DNA from: DASSRQ01 sp035701665 | GTDB taxonomy: Bacteria > Vulcanimicrobiota > Vulcanimicrobiia > Vulcanimicrobiales > Vulcanimicrobiaceae | Assembly: GCA_035701665.1 (NCBI GenBank) | Contig: DASSRQ010000084.1 | Span: forward strand, 1 to 18,251 | DNA length: 18,251 nt | Direction of reading: 5' to 3' | Part shown: one piece after another, positions 1 to 9,494 of the stretch | Position numbering within the stretch: the stretch's first letter is position 1 | Layout: the number at the start of each line of letters is the position of its first letter | Notes under the pieces: model-generated | Databases searched by the model: none | What the model saw: the letters and a program-made list of their open reading frames with translations, nothing else | Told to the model about the DNA's origin: nothing | Translations under genes and position numbers: made by a program

Positions 1-66
1 GACGGCCAAAAATATCGCGGCGGCCTGTAAATAGATCCAGGCTACGGTCAGCACGTCACGCTTCAT
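1..66 (-). CDS. N-terminus of a probable membrane protein (cut by left edge)
   Basis: Reading the minus strand from the ATG at 66-64 gives 22 open codons starting MKRDVLTVAWIYLQAAAIFL, i.e. a short basic start followed by a hydrophobic helix, as in an inner-membrane protein or uncleaved signal anchor. A GAGG motif lies about 7 bases upstream of the ATG, which supports this start. The rest lies outside the window, so no function can be assigned. It is divergent from the large regulator gene. Confidence 0.4.
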   Translation of the reverse strand, partial: MKRDVLTVAWIYLQAAAIFLAV

Positions 67-210
67 GAACCGGCCTCACGCTTGCAATCGTAACCTTTGT
101 TACCGCTCGCCGCTACGACGAACGCCGGAGCCGTTCCGGCGCGTAAAATCTCGGCATAGTATGCGTTGCATTGCCGGAAGAGCAAGCACCCGCCAAAAAC
201 CATCGGCAAC
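67..210. promoter_or_regulatory. Divergent intergenic region with weak promoter-like hexamers
   Basis: This stretch separates the left-edge minus-strand gene from the regulator gene. TAGTAT at 157-162 resembles a plus-strand -10 box, with only a weak TTCCGG at 134-139 in the -35 position. If it is used, transcription would start near 169, which favours the GTG at 211 over the TTG at 166 as the regulator start. No Shine-Dalgarno is seen before either candidate. Overlapping minus-strand hexamers are equally weak. Nothing else stands out. Confidence 0.2.
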
Positions 211-3156
211 GTGGCGGGTACTGACGCGCTAGTCGCCCTATTGGGCGCGCCTGCGCTCGTAGGAGAAAACGGATCGCGACCGCTGCAAGCGTCGGAAAAG
301 ACGGTTGCGCTGCTTGCGCTTTTGGTCTGCAACGCGGATCGGCCGCTTTCGCGCGCATGGCTCGCCGCGCAGTTGTGGCCCGACGCCGAAGAGGCAGAAG
401 GCCGTACGAACTTACGGCGCCATTTCTACAACCTCGCCAAAGCGCTGCCGCAACCCGTCGACGGCGCAGAGCCGTTCGTTCTCAGTAAGAACACCGCGCA
501 GTGGAATCGCGGCTCGCACCGGGTGGACGTGCTGGAATTCCACGAATGCGCCGCCGCCGGCGACGCAACCGGTGCGGTTCAGCTGTATCGCGGCCCGCTG
601 TGCCTGGGCGTGCAGGACGAAGCAATCGCTGCGGACCGCATGAAGTTGGAGCAAACATACACACATCTGCTCGAACGTGAACTCGAAGACGCCGCGGAAA
701 AGCGCGATCTTCCGCGCCGGATCGCCGCCGCGCATCGTCTCGTGCAGCTCGATCCGCTCAACGAACGCGCCGCGCGAGAGTTGGCACTCGCGCATTACGA
801 GTCGGGCGATCGCCCCGCGGCCGTGCGCGATCTCTCTGCTATCGGAGCGCGCATTCGCGCCGAACTCGAAGCCGAGCCGGAAGCGCAAACGCTGGAGCTG
901 CTCAACAAACTGCTCGAACGTGCCGAGGCCGCGCCGCAGTCCAATCTTCCACTCTATGCAACCTCGCTAATCGGTAGAGAATCCGAACCCGAACAGATCG
1001 CCGCATCTTTAAAGAAGGACCGGTTCGTAACGCTCACGGGTCCCGGCGGCATCGGCAAAACACGCCTTGCCGTGTTTTGCGCACGTGCGTTGCTCCCGGC
1101 GTACGAGGACGGAGCCGCGTTTTTGGACCTCGCGGGATCGCGCAGCACCGCAGACGTCGTGGCGCAGATCGCATCCGTGCTGCAAATTTCGACCGAGGGA
1201 CGCGAAGCATCCGCAGCGGTGTTCGCCGCGCTCGCCGAACGCACGATGCTGCTGCTCGCCGACAACTGCGAACAACTCGACGAGGACATCGCAGCATTCT
1301 TCGAACGGCTGCTCGCGCAGACGCGCGTGCACGTACTCGCGACAAGCCGCCGCCGCCTAAACCTTACGCAGGAAGCCGTCATCGGCATTGCGCCGCTCCA
1401 GACGCCGCCCGCGCAAGCCGGTACGCAAGACATCTCGCGCGTGCCCGCCGTGCGGCTTTTTCTGGAACGTGCCGCCCTCGTCGCGCCGGGTCTGCGCATC
1501 ACGCACGAGAACGCGCTGCACTTCCGCACCATTTCCAAACAGTTGGACGGCCTGCCGCTTGCGATCGAACTCGTCGCGGCCCGCGCGAATCTGCTCACGA
1601 TGGAAGGCATCGCGAAGAAACTCGCGGCGGGGTTCGAGGCGTTCTCCGGGCGCAGCGACACATCGCGTCACGCGACGGTCGCCGCAGCGCTGCAGTGGAG
1701 TTACGACCTGCTCGACGAGTCCGAACGCCTGCTGCTCGAACGCTTATCGGTCTTTGCGGGCCGCTTCGATCTCGAAGCGTGCGAACGCATCTGTTCCGAC
1801 GCGCAGACGCCGCCGGAGCGCATCTTCGACCTGCTCTCCGAACTCGTCGAGTCGTCGCTCGTCGTCGCATCCGAGCGCGAAGACGGTCAATGCTACTCGC
1901 TGCTCGTCCCCGTGCGCGCGTTTCTTCTAAAGAAAATAACTTCACAAGAAGAAGCGCTGCGCGAGCGTCATGCCGCCTACTATTTGAGCGTCGCCGCGCA
2001 TTTCGCCAAAGAACGCGATCGCATCGGAAACCCCGGCTACATTCGCGCGCTGCGCGGACACGAAGCGAACCTCGATGCCGCCGTGCGCTTTTACAGCGAC
2101 CGCAGCGACCGCCCGGCACTCGCGCGCATCTTTACATATCTTGGCGGGTATTGGCATTACACCGGTTCGGCCGCGCGCCACGCGGCGTTGTTCGACGAAC
2201 TGCTGGCGGACTACGAAAACCGCGGCCTGGGGCAAGCAGAGACCGCCGAACTCACCGGCGAGCTCGCGCGTTGGCTTTCGCACTCGGGTGATTGGAAAGC
2301 CGCGGGCGTGATGCACGTGCGTTCCGCGGAGCTGCACGAAGCGGCCGGCGAGCGCTGGCGCGCAATCATGGCTCGCAGTGTCGTCGCTCACGCCGATAGT
2401 TACGTCGGCGCGAGCCTTGCGGACGAAATCGTGCCGCGCATCGAACAACTCCTCAAAGATCTCGAAGCCGTTCCGGATGCTCCCGCATGGCTGCGCGCTC
2501 GTCTGATGTACGACATCGGGGCGATGCGCGGCCACACCAATCCGGACGATCCGCTCGCGCTCGAATATTTGACCGAATCGCTGCGCGTCATGCGCGAAGA
2601 GCATCGGATCGATTACGAAGCCGCCGTATTGAGCCGTTTCGGCATGATCTACCACCGCCGCGGAAACGTCCAAGCCGCGCTGCAGTTTTTGAGCGACGAC
2701 CTTATCGACGCGCTCGTCCGAAACGACATCTACTCCGCTGCCGCCAACACGTTACGCACGCGAGCGAACTTTCATTGCGAACTGGGCAACATGCGAGCCG
2801 CCGCAGCCGACGCGCTGCGTGCGCTGGAATACCTCGAGCGCGCATACGAAGAGCGCTTCATCTTCTATACACTCACGTCTGCGGCACGCATCCTCATTTC
2901 GGCCGGCCGCAGCATACCCGGATTGCATGTGCTGGGCTATCTACGCGCATCGGTTGCGCGCTCGACGTTCCGCTTCGACGCGCTGGACCTCTTCGAAGAA
3001 GAAGAAGTGCGCGCACTGCGCGACTCCATGGGCGCACAGTTCGAAGAACATCTGGCATTCGGCGCGAGTCTGCGCCTCTCCGACGTCCGCAACATTTTGC
3101 GCGCCTTTCAAGCGGCGGACGCCCTCGAGGACGATTTGAGGACGATCGCTTCCTAA
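211..3156 (+). CDS. BTAD / NB-ARC ATPase / TPR transcriptional regulator (SARP/AfsR-like STAND protein)
   Basis: A large cytoplasmic signal-integrating regulator. Numbered from the GTG at 211 (about 981 residues), residues 5-80 form an OmpR-type winged helix (EKTVALLALLV... LAAQLWPDAE). Residues 105-240 are a bacterial transcriptional activator domain of helical repeats. Residues 250-540 are an NB-ARC-type ATPase with Walker A GPGGIGKT (277-284), Walker B-like MLLLADNCEQ (346-355), a LATSRR sensor and GLPLAIEL (447-454). The rest, to about 965, is helical and TPR-like. In the AfsR/SARP family the winged helix binds DNA, and the ATPase and TPR parts gate it by ligand and nucleotide; the ligand here is unknown. 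The frame is open from a TTG at 166, but the domain begins just after 211 and no ribosome binding site decides. It is the first gene of a five-gene block. Many relatives carry a C-terminal LuxR HTH; here that domain is the next gene, in the same frame after one TAA. Confidence 0.85.
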   Translation: MAGTDALVALLGAPALVGENGSRPLQASEKTVALLALLVCNADRPLSRAWLAAQLWPDAEEAEGRTNLRRHFYNLAKALPQPVDGAEPFVLSKNTAQWNRGSHRVDVLEFHECAAAGDATGAVQLYRGPLCLGVQDEAIAADRMKLEQTYTHLLERELEDAAEKRDLPRRIAAAHRLVQLDPLNERAARELALAHYESGDRPAAVRDLSAIGARIRAELEAEPEAQTLELLNKLLERAEAAPQSNLPLYATSLIGRESEPEQIAASLKKDRFVTLTGPGGIGKTRLAVFCARALLPAYEDGAAFLDLAGSRSTADVVAQIASVLQISTEGREASAAVFAALAERTMLLLADNCEQLDEDIAAFFERLLAQTRVHVLATSRRRLNLTQEAVIGIAPLQTPPAQAGTQDISRVPAVRLFLERAALVAPGLRITHENALHFRTISKQLDGLPLAIELVAARANLLTMEGIAKKLAAGFEAFSGRSDTSRHATVAAALQWSYDLLDESERLLLERLSVFAGRFDLEACERICSDAQTPPERIFDLLSELVESSLVVASEREDGQCYSLLVPVRAFLLKKITSQEEALRERHAAYYLSVAAHFAKERDRIGNPGYIRALRGHEANLDAAVRFYSDRSDRPALARIFTYLGGYWHYTGSAARHAALFDELLADYENRGLGQAETAELTGELARWLSHSGDWKAAGVMHVRSAELHEAAGERWRAIMARSVVAHADSYVGASLADEIVPRIEQLLKDLEAVPDAPAWLRARLMYDIGAMRGHTNPDDPLALEYLTESLRVMREEHRIDYEAAVLSRFGMIYHRRGNVQAALQFLSDDLIDALVRNDIYSAAANTLRTRANFHCELGNMRAAAADALRALEYLERAYEERFIFYTLTSAARILISAGRSIPGLHVLGYLRASVARSTFRFDALDLFEEEEVRALRDSMGAQFEEHLAFGASLRLSDVRNILRAFQAADALEDDLRTIAS

Positions 3157-3165
3157 ACTGTTCCT

Positions 3166-3360
3166 ATGGAGCAGTTGTCGCCCCGGGAATTCATCGTTGC
3201 CAGACTGATCTCGCTTGGAAAAACGGACCGCGAGATAGCGCACGCGCTGCGCTTGAGCGTCCGTACCATCGAGTCGGTCATGAGTACCGTGTGTCTTAAG
3301 CTCGGGCTTTCCTCGCGTGAGGACGTTGCGGCGCTCCCACTTGAAAGCAGGGAGTCTTAA
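3166..3360 (+). CDS. Stand-alone LuxR/GerE-type HTH protein, 64 aa
   Basis: The whole protein is one LuxR-type helix-turn-helix: LSPREFIVARLISLGKTDRE, then IAHALRLSVRTIESVMSTV and KLGLSSRED, matching the family pattern LSPRE...REIA...S.RTVE...KLG. It has no receiver or ligand domain. The gene begins nine bases after the TAA of the regulator and lies in the same frame, so it looks like the detached C-terminal domain of that protein. No Shine-Dalgarno precedes the ATG; the nearest GAGG is about 24 bases away. Translation therefore probably depends on coupling or re-initiation, or on readthrough of the TAA. Only three bases separate its stop from the next ATG. It may bind DNA as a dimer, alone or with the upstream regulator (inference). 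Confidence 0.8.
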   Translation: MEQLSPREFIVARLISLGKTDREIAHALRLSVRTIESVMSTVCLKLGLSSREDVAALPLESRES

Positions 3361-3363
3361 CAC

Positions 3364-3929
3364 ATGCGTACCGTTACTGCAGCACTTTTAGCAGCGCTGA
3401 CTTTTTCGTTACCGATTGCCGCATCCGCAGCGATGCGCGTCACCGTCCCGGGCGGAACGCCGATCAGCATCCGTATGGTCGACACCGTCGATTCGGGCAA
3501 CGCCAACGTCGGCGACACATTTGAATTCAAAGCCGACGACAACGTCGTGGTCAACGGCATGGTCGTTGTTTCTCGCGGCGCAGCCGGCCATGGGACGGTG
3601 ACCTCGGTCGACCGCGCGGGCGGTCACGGCCATGCCGGCAGCTTGGGTATCCGGCTCGATTACGTCTATGCCGTCGACGGTGAAAAGATTCGTCTGGCAG
3701 CCGACCGTAAAAATACGACGGGCGAAGACAAAAAAGGCGCGTCGTCCACCGCAACGATCATCGGCTATGCAACGCTCGGTATCGGCGGCCTGTTCGCGCA
3801 CAATCTGGTCAAGGGCCGCAACATCACGCTGGACCCGTCCAAGACGTACAGCGCGTACGTCGTCGACACCGTGCACATCGTGAGCAGCCAGCACGCCGCA
3901 GGCGCCGCGAACGACGGATTCGCTCACTA

Positions 3930-3930
<1 letters not shown>
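3364..3930 (+). CDS. Secreted beta-rich protein, VirB10/TraB-barrel-like hypothetical
   Basis: 188 residues. A Sec signal peptide (MRTVTAALLAALTFSLPIAA, then SAA) is followed by a pattern seen in many exported bacterial proteins: a GTPISIRMVD strand, a GDTFEF motif, VVNGMVVVSRGAAGHGTV, a GSLGIRLDYV strand, then near residue 145 LVKGRNITLDPSKTYSAYVV. This order (pliable-threshold strand, glycine turn, KG..V.L..GT.F.AYV) recalls single-domain relatives of the VirB10 C-terminal barrel, from memory and not from a search. The final residues are Ala/Gly/His-rich and probably disordered. AGGGAG at 3349-3354 gives a good ribosome binding site for the ATG. The stop overlaps the next start (TAATG), indicating coupling. 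Function unknown; periplasmic or envelope location is inferred. Confidence 0.7.
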
Positions 3931-4906
<976 letters not shown>

Positions 4907-4907
<1 letters not shown>

Positions 4908-6721
4908 TGGCTCGTTTCAAGATGAAGCAAATCGCCGCAATCGGCGCAGTTGGACTGCTCGCTGCATGCGGCGGTCATGCAGGCAGCGCGCTTCCGGCCG
5001 TCGGTGGGAGCTCGCAAGCACACGCGACCCGCGGCACGCTGCAGCTGAAAGTTCCCGCAAAAGCCACTTCGGTGAAGCGGCCGGCGTATATCAGTTACGC
5101 CACGCAGTCCGTTACGCTGACATACAAGATCGGGTCGACGACGTACCCCACGCAAACGCTGAACGTCAGTCCGTGGGACAATCCGGGAGATTGCAAGGCC
5201 GATCAAAACAACAACTTCATCTGCACGTTGACGTTTGACGCTGTTGCGGGCGCGGCAACGTTTACGGTCAGCGCATACGACCAGCCCAATGCCGGCGGCA
5301 AACTGCTCTCAACCGCAACGTCGTCGATGACGATCGTCAGCGGGAAGGACAACCAGTTCGACGTCACGCTCGACGGCGTGCTCGGCGGCTTCAACGTTGC
5401 GTTCACGACATCGCAAAGCTATCCCAGCATCCCCGTGGGCACCCCCGCCGACGTACCCGTCGTGATAAGTGCGACGGACCCGGACAACGGCGTGATTCTC
5501 GACGCGTCGCAACCGATCGACGCAAACGGTAATGCCGTTACCTCGGCGAGTGTTACGCTCACGGGCGATCCCGTCGAGTTCTCGCTCGAGCAAAACGGAA
5601 CAGCGCTGACGCCCACGTCGGGCAGCACCTACACGATTGCGCTTCCGGCAACGGGACTGAGTTTGCATTACAACGGCGGTCCGTACGGCGATGTGGCGCT
5701 TACCGTCGGTGCGGGAAGCGCGACGGGCCAAGGACAGCTTCACGTCGAGCCGACCATCACGGAGTTCGCGCCGCTCTCCGGCGTTAAACTGCTCGATGCG
5801 GGCCACAACCTTGTCGTAGGGCCCGACGGAAACGTCTGGTTTACAGAGCAGCTGTATAACGGGATCGGCGTCGGTAAAGTGGCTTCCGACGGAACCGTAA
5901 CCGAATACCCGCTGCAAAATAATGTGATTCCCGCCGGAATCGCGTCCGCAAACGGCAAGTTATGGATATCCGAAGCCGGCAACTGTCCGTCGAGTGATTT
6001 GAATCTCTGCGGCATTCAAGAGATGCAGACCGACGGTACCGTCATCGGCCGGTTCGACGTGTATCACGGCAGCTGCGACCCGTACCCGGGGGCGCTGGTA
6101 ACCGACAAAGCGGGGAACGTGTGGTACGACAACGCTGCGTGCGGCGAGATCGGCTACCTCGCAGCAAATGCCCCGAGCACGGAGCAGCACTTCGAGGTCG
6201 GGTCGACCGGCTTCGGCTTTACCGCCGGTGCCGACGGCAACGTGTGGTTCATTGCGAGCGAGGCATACGCTTCGTTCTCCGTCGGAAAGATCTCGAGTTC
6301 GGGAGCGGCACAGACGTACGCGATCCCGCAAGCCGGGACGGGGTATACTCCCGCATCGCTTGCATCGCGTCCGATCGATAACTCGATCTGGGTCGCGCAT
6401 CAAGGCGATTCGCTCGATGCGCTTGCTCCGGGTTCGGGCGCCGTCAGCACCTACTCGAATGACTTAAACCACGCGGTGCTCGCGACGGGCAGCGACGGCA
6501 ACGTCTATGCGTATTCCTACTCCGGCTCGAACGGATACGCGTTCGACTCCGTCGGCCAAGACGGAACTATCGTGGCGGCATACATCTACGGCGGGCTCGC
6601 GCCGCAAAGCATCCCGTACGCGATGATTGCCGGACCGGCAGGGACGAACACGTTCTGGTTTATCGACGGGCAAACCGGGGAGATTGCGAAACTCAGTCTA
6701 GGCGTGAATCCTAAACTCTAG
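4907..6721 (+). CDS. Lipoprotein with virginiamycin-B-lyase/NHL-like beta-propeller
   Basis: 604 residues. The signal peptide ends in lipobox LLAAC (Cys21). Residues about 30-280 are beta-rich without a recognised motif and contain Ig-like strands. From about residue 285 the sequence repeats a propeller blade motif: GPDGNVWFTE, ANGKLWISEAGN, KAGNVWYDNA, GADGNVWFIAS, GSDGNVYAYS, and finally TFWFIDGQTGEIAKL, about six blades. This G.DGN.WFTE repeat is typical of Vgb/SMP-30-like propellers. Real virginiamycin B lyase is a short cytoplasmic enzyme, so here a binding or sensing role outside the cytoplasm is more likely than antibiotic cleavage. It is the last gene of the five-gene block, coupled by TAATG to the gene before and followed by a strong hairpin. 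Confidence 0.75.
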
Positions 6722-6741
6722 TCTCGCAGCTCGAAGAGGAA

Positions 6742-6773
6742 AAAAATGGGACTGCATCTGCAGTCCCATTTTT
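6742..6773. terminator. Bidirectional intrinsic terminator between convergent genes
   Basis: A 15-base perfect inverted repeat (left arm 6742-6756, right arm 6759-6773, core TGGGACTGCA/TGCAGTCCCA) has A-runs on the left and T-runs on the right. It therefore makes a GC-rich hairpin followed by U residues when transcribed from either side. It lies between the propeller lipoprotein (plus) and the small lipoprotein gene (minus). Confidence 0.9.
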
Positions 6774-6788
6774 GCGTGCTGTGTAGAT

Positions 6789-7178
6789 CTACTGCGGAAA
6801 TACCCGGTAGGCGCTGAACTTGCCGTCCGGATCCATGCGGACCGTGACGTTCATTGCGCCTTTGTCGAATCCGGCGCGATACGTGTACTCGTTCTTCGAT
6901 GCGTCGCTTCCGACGAACGTGAGCCCGTGGTAATCGCCCAAGCGGTGCATCTGATCCGACATGATGCCCAGCTCCGAACGAGAGAACTGATTGCGCAGCG
7001 CGTCGTCGAAGTATTGCGTGGTGCCGGCGGAGTCGTCGTTATAGACGGCTTTGGTCGTCGCGTCCACGTTCGCTTGCGCGCCCCCTCCACCGCCGTTACC
7101 GGCGCAGGCCGCAAGCGTCAGTGCCGCGCAGAGCGCGGCACTTGCCGACGCGATCTTCTTAAAGGTCGCCCCAACCAT
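6789..7178 (-). CDS. Small lipoprotein, DUF3887-like hypothetical
   Basis: 129 residues with a signal peptide and lipobox LAAC (Cys25), a Gly-rich spacer, then a domain of about 90 residues: TTQYFDDALRNQFSRSELGI followed by YTYRAGFDKGAMNVTVRMDP and an aromatic C-terminus. The layout (early helix with FDDALR, then an antiparallel sheet) recalls DUF3887/NTF2-like domains, judged by eye only. It starts 20 bases inside the upstream gene, whose stop is at 7159, so the two are translationally coupled. Alternative starts further in would remove the signal peptide. A cell-envelope location is inferred; function unknown. Confidence 0.65.
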   Translation of the reverse strand: MVGATFKKIASASAALCAALTLAACAGNGGGGGAQANVDATTKAVYNDDSAGTTQYFDDALRNQFSRSELGIMSDQMHRLGDYHGLTFVGSDASKNEYTYRAGFDKGAMNVTVRMDPDGKFSAYRVFPQ

Positions 7179-7653
7179 ACGACACCATCGCTACGTCGTT
7201 GCGCTTGGGCTGCGGCCGGTTGTTGGTGGCCACCCGGCGCGACTGCCGCGCTTTATGCTGCGGCGGGGCGTAAGCGGTCTGCACTTGATAGCCGCTGCGC
7301 TGCGCCATCGCGAGTTGGTCGCGCTGCTGCACGATGATACCGTGCTGGTACGCTACTTCGCGCTTCAGATCCACGATCTCGGCGAGGGAGCTGTTGTACG
7401 CGTTTTTTTCGCTGCTGTATGCGGCCCACGCGTCGTTGTTCTCCGACTGCAGGGCAGCCTGGCGGCGTGCGTCTTCGGCGTACTTCTCGTGCACTTTGCG
7501 GTTGTGCTGGATGATCAGATACGTTGCTGCGCCCAGGCCGAAAATGATGTTGCGCGTGCTGGCGGCACCGTCCGCGAGGGCAGGGGCTGCCGGGACGGCG
7601 GCGGCCAGGACCGCGGCCATCGCGCTTGCAGCGATCGCTCGTTTGATGAACAT
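7159..7653 (-). CDS. Secreted coiled-coil protein, hypothetical
   Basis: 164 residues. MFIKRAIAASAMAAVLAAAV plus PAAPALADG is a clear signal peptide with an Ala-x-Ala cleavage site. A short glycine-containing hydrophobic patch (NIIFGLGAATYLII) follows, then a charged helix of about 55 residues (KVHEKYAEDARRQAALQSEN onward) that looks like a coiled coil. The tail is rich in Arg, Lys, Gln and Pro. An AGGAGGAG ribosome binding site lies about 11 bases upstream of the ATG. The gene overlaps the following lipoprotein gene by 20 bases, suggesting one transcript and perhaps a shared envelope role. No enzymatic motif is seen. The family is not recognised. Confidence 0.65.
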   Translation of the reverse strand: MFIKRAIAASAMAAVLAAAVPAAPALADGAASTRNIIFGLGAATYLIIQHNRKVHEKYAEDARRQAALQSENNDAWAAYSSEKNAYNSSLAEIVDLKREVAYQHGIIVQQRDQLAMAQRSGYQVQTAYAPPQHKARQSRRVATNNRPQPKRNDVAMVSYGWGDL

Positions 7654-7675
7654 GTCGTGTAAAGCTCCTCCTAAG

Positions 7676-7687
7676 TGCGTTAACGCA
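7676..7687. promoter_or_regulatory. 12-bp perfect palindrome in divergent intergenic region
   Basis: TGCGTTAACGCA is a perfect palindrome lying just upstream of the ribosome binding site of the secreted coiled-coil gene and about 92 bases before the dehydrogenase start. It could be an operator for a dimeric regulator controlling one or both divergent units, but short palindromes also arise by chance. The rest of 7654-7779 contains TTGTCA at 7723-7728 and GATATA at 7749-7754, a poorly spaced promoter candidate for the plus-strand pair. Confidence 0.25.
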
Positions 7688-7779
7688 ACACCCGGACTGC
7701 TTGTTCCCGGTTTTGGGCCCGGTTGTCACCTTGCTGTCGAAGGACCCCGATATATCCGAAGGCCAACCCCTTCGTCCAT

Positions 7780-8667
7780 ATGGCAGAAGAACGCATCGGC
7801 ATTGTAGGAACCGGGCGAATGGGTGCTAATATGGCGCGCCGTTTGCACGACGTCGGCTACCGGGTGACTGCTTGCTATGACGTCAACCGTGCAAGCGCGC
7901 AAGAGCTTGCTTCCGAGATCGGCTCGCACGTCTGCGACCACCTTTCGGACGTCACCGCAAACGCCGACATCGTCATCACCGTGGTAACCGACGATAAAGC
8001 GATGGACGCCATCTTCGCATCGGCCGGCGATTCGCTGCTGCAAAATGCGGCGGGAAAATATTTCGTGAACTGCGCGACCCTCTCGCCGCGAGCACACACG
8101 CTTGCGGAAGCACGCGCACGAGCCGCCGGCGCGCACGCTATCGAAGCATGTATGGCTTCGTCGATTCCGCAGGCTCGCAACGGTACGCTGTACCTGATGT
8201 GCGCCGGCGAACGGGCGGATTTCGACCACCTCAAACCGCTGCTCGAAAAACTGAGTTCGTCGTTGCGCTACATCGGCGGCCCGGGAACGGCCGCGCAGGT
8301 CAAAGCGCTCGTGAACATGGTCATGAACATCAACACGGCGGGTCTTGCCGAAGGCCTCGGCCTTGCCGATGCGCTCGGCTTGGATCTCGAGATGGTGCGC
8401 GAAGTGTTCGCGCAGACGGGCGCCAACTCGCGCGTACTCGAAACCGACGGCGCGGATATGCAAAACCGCGATCACGACGTGTATTTCTCGGCGGAACACG
8501 CGGCGAAGGATTCCGGCATTGCGCTGGGACTTGCGCGCGAATCCGAGTTGCCGCTGCCGCTCGCGCTCGCGACGTTCGAACAGTACGAACGGATGAAAGC
8601 CGCAGGCTTGGGCGGGTTAGACAAATCCGGCGTCTCCGAACTGACGTTCAAAGCGCGGCGTCCGTAA
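7780..8667 (+). CDS. NAD(P)-dependent beta-hydroxyacid dehydrogenase (3-hydroxyisobutyrate dehydrogenase family)
   Basis: 295 residues from the ATG at 7780; the frame is open to a TTG at 7723, but the extra residues precede the Rossmann strand and are unlikely to be used. IGIVGTGRMGANMARRL is the N-terminal nucleotide-binding motif (GTGRMG at 10-15). K175 in QVKALVNM matches the catalytic lysine, and AAKDSGIALG (about 241-250) matches the C-terminal helix signature. The usual DAPVSGG substrate loop reads EACMASS at 122-128, so the substrate may differ from 3-hydroxyisobutyrate. Family members oxidise or reduce small 3-hydroxy acids or act as succinic-semialdehyde/glyoxylate reductases; some are imine reductases. 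The stop overlaps the hydrolase start (TAATG), so the two are probably one operon acting on related substrates. Confidence 0.85.
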   Translation: MAEERIGIVGTGRMGANMARRLHDVGYRVTACYDVNRASAQELASEIGSHVCDHLSDVTANADIVITVVTDDKAMDAIFASAGDSLLQNAAGKYFVNCATLSPRAHTLAEARARAAGAHAIEACMASSIPQARNGTLYLMCAGERADFDHLKPLLEKLSSSLRYIGGPGTAAQVKALVNMVMNINTAGLAEGLGLADALGLDLEMVREVFAQTGANSRVLETDGADMQNRDHDVYFSAEHAAKDSGIALGLARESELPLPLALATFEQYERMKAAGLGGLDKSGVSELTFKARRP

Positions 8668-9473
8668 TGAGCACCAAGATGGAAGAACGCGTGACGCTGG
8701 ACGACGGCGCGCAAACGATTCTCGAACGCTGGGGCAACAAAGGCCCGGTGATGCTGTGCGTGCACGGCATGACGAGTTCGCGCAAGTCGTGGGAGCGGTT
8801 CGCGCTGCATTACAGCGACAGGTATCGCGTCTATTCGTACGATCAGCGCGGTCACGGGGACTCGGCTGGCGTGGACGGCCCGATGACGCTGCACCGCTCG
8901 CTGCTCGATCTGTTCAATATCATGCACTCCATCGACGAACCCGTCGACACGCTCGCCGGGCATTCGTGGGGCGGCGCGGTCGCAATTCTCGGCGGCCGCC
9001 GTTTCGACGTGCGCCGCGTCGTCGCGGTGGATCCGATGGTTCGTCAGGCGGACGATCTATGGTACGACGAGTTTCTGTCGGACCTGAAATCGCTTTTCGC
9101 CAAGAAAGGCGCCGATCGCGACGCTGCGATTGAAGTAGAGTACGCGCAACTCGGCTGGGGCGAGATCGATGTTGAGCGCAAGAAGCACGCCGTGCGCAAC
9201 ATGACGGTCAAACCCATCGAACGTCTGCGCGACGAGAACCCGCACGAGTCGTGGGACCTGCGCCGCGATCTGGAAAACTATCCGAAGCCGCTGTTTTTAG
9301 CGATGGCGGATCAAGAAGAGAGCATCGTCCATCTGGACGATCTGCGTTCCATCCGCGAACGGGGCGGACCGAACATCGCGCTTCGCGTGTTTCCCGGCCA
9401 GGGCCATAACCTGCACCGCACGGACTTCGAAAACTTCATCCGCGAACTGGATATTTTTCTCGACCGTACGTAG
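8667..9473 (+). CDS. Alpha/beta-fold hydrolase
   Basis: 268 residues, cytoplasmic, without signal peptide. The fold signature is complete: oxyanion HG at 33-34, DQRGHGDS at 59-66, nucleophile elbow GHSWGG with Ser100, acid Asp215 in MADQEES, and His247 in GQGHNLHR. The length is typical of single-domain hydrolases with a small cap. The start is the ATG inside TAATG at the end of the dehydrogenase gene. Likely reactions are carboxylester, lactone or C-C bond hydrolysis; the substrate cannot be told from sequence. Pairing with a beta-hydroxyacid dehydrogenase suggests catabolism of a small ester, lactone or hydroxyacid (inference). Confidence 0.85.
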   Translation: MSTKMEERVTLDDGAQTILERWGNKGPVMLCVHGMTSSRKSWERFALHYSDRYRVYSYDQRGHGDSAGVDGPMTLHRSLLDLFNIMHSIDEPVDTLAGHSWGGAVAILGGRRFDVRRVVAVDPMVRQADDLWYDEFLSDLKSLFAKKGADRDAAIEVEYAQLGWGEIDVERKKHAVRNMTVKPIERLRDENPHESWDLRRDLENYPKPLFLAMADQEESIVHLDDLRSIRERGGPNIALRVFPGQGHNLHRTDFENFIRELDIFLDRT

Positions 9474-9494
9474 GTCGGGGCGCGCGGGGCACAT

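Noticed and set aside
63..332. 89-codon minus-strand frame whose stop overlaps the left-edge gene start (ATGA)
   Set aside because: It overlaps the winged-helix region of the regulator on the other strand, its composition is not protein-like, and the ATGA overlap can arise by chance.
1077..2291. 404-codon plus-strand frame inside the regulator gene, second frame
   Set aside because: Very Arg/Ala-rich shadow of a well-supported gene; the ATPase motifs all lie in the other frame.
5750..6721. True virginiamycin B lyase (antibiotic resistance)
   Set aside because: Only the propeller repeat is shared. The protein is a much larger lipoprotein outside the cytoplasm, and the catalytic residues cannot be placed.
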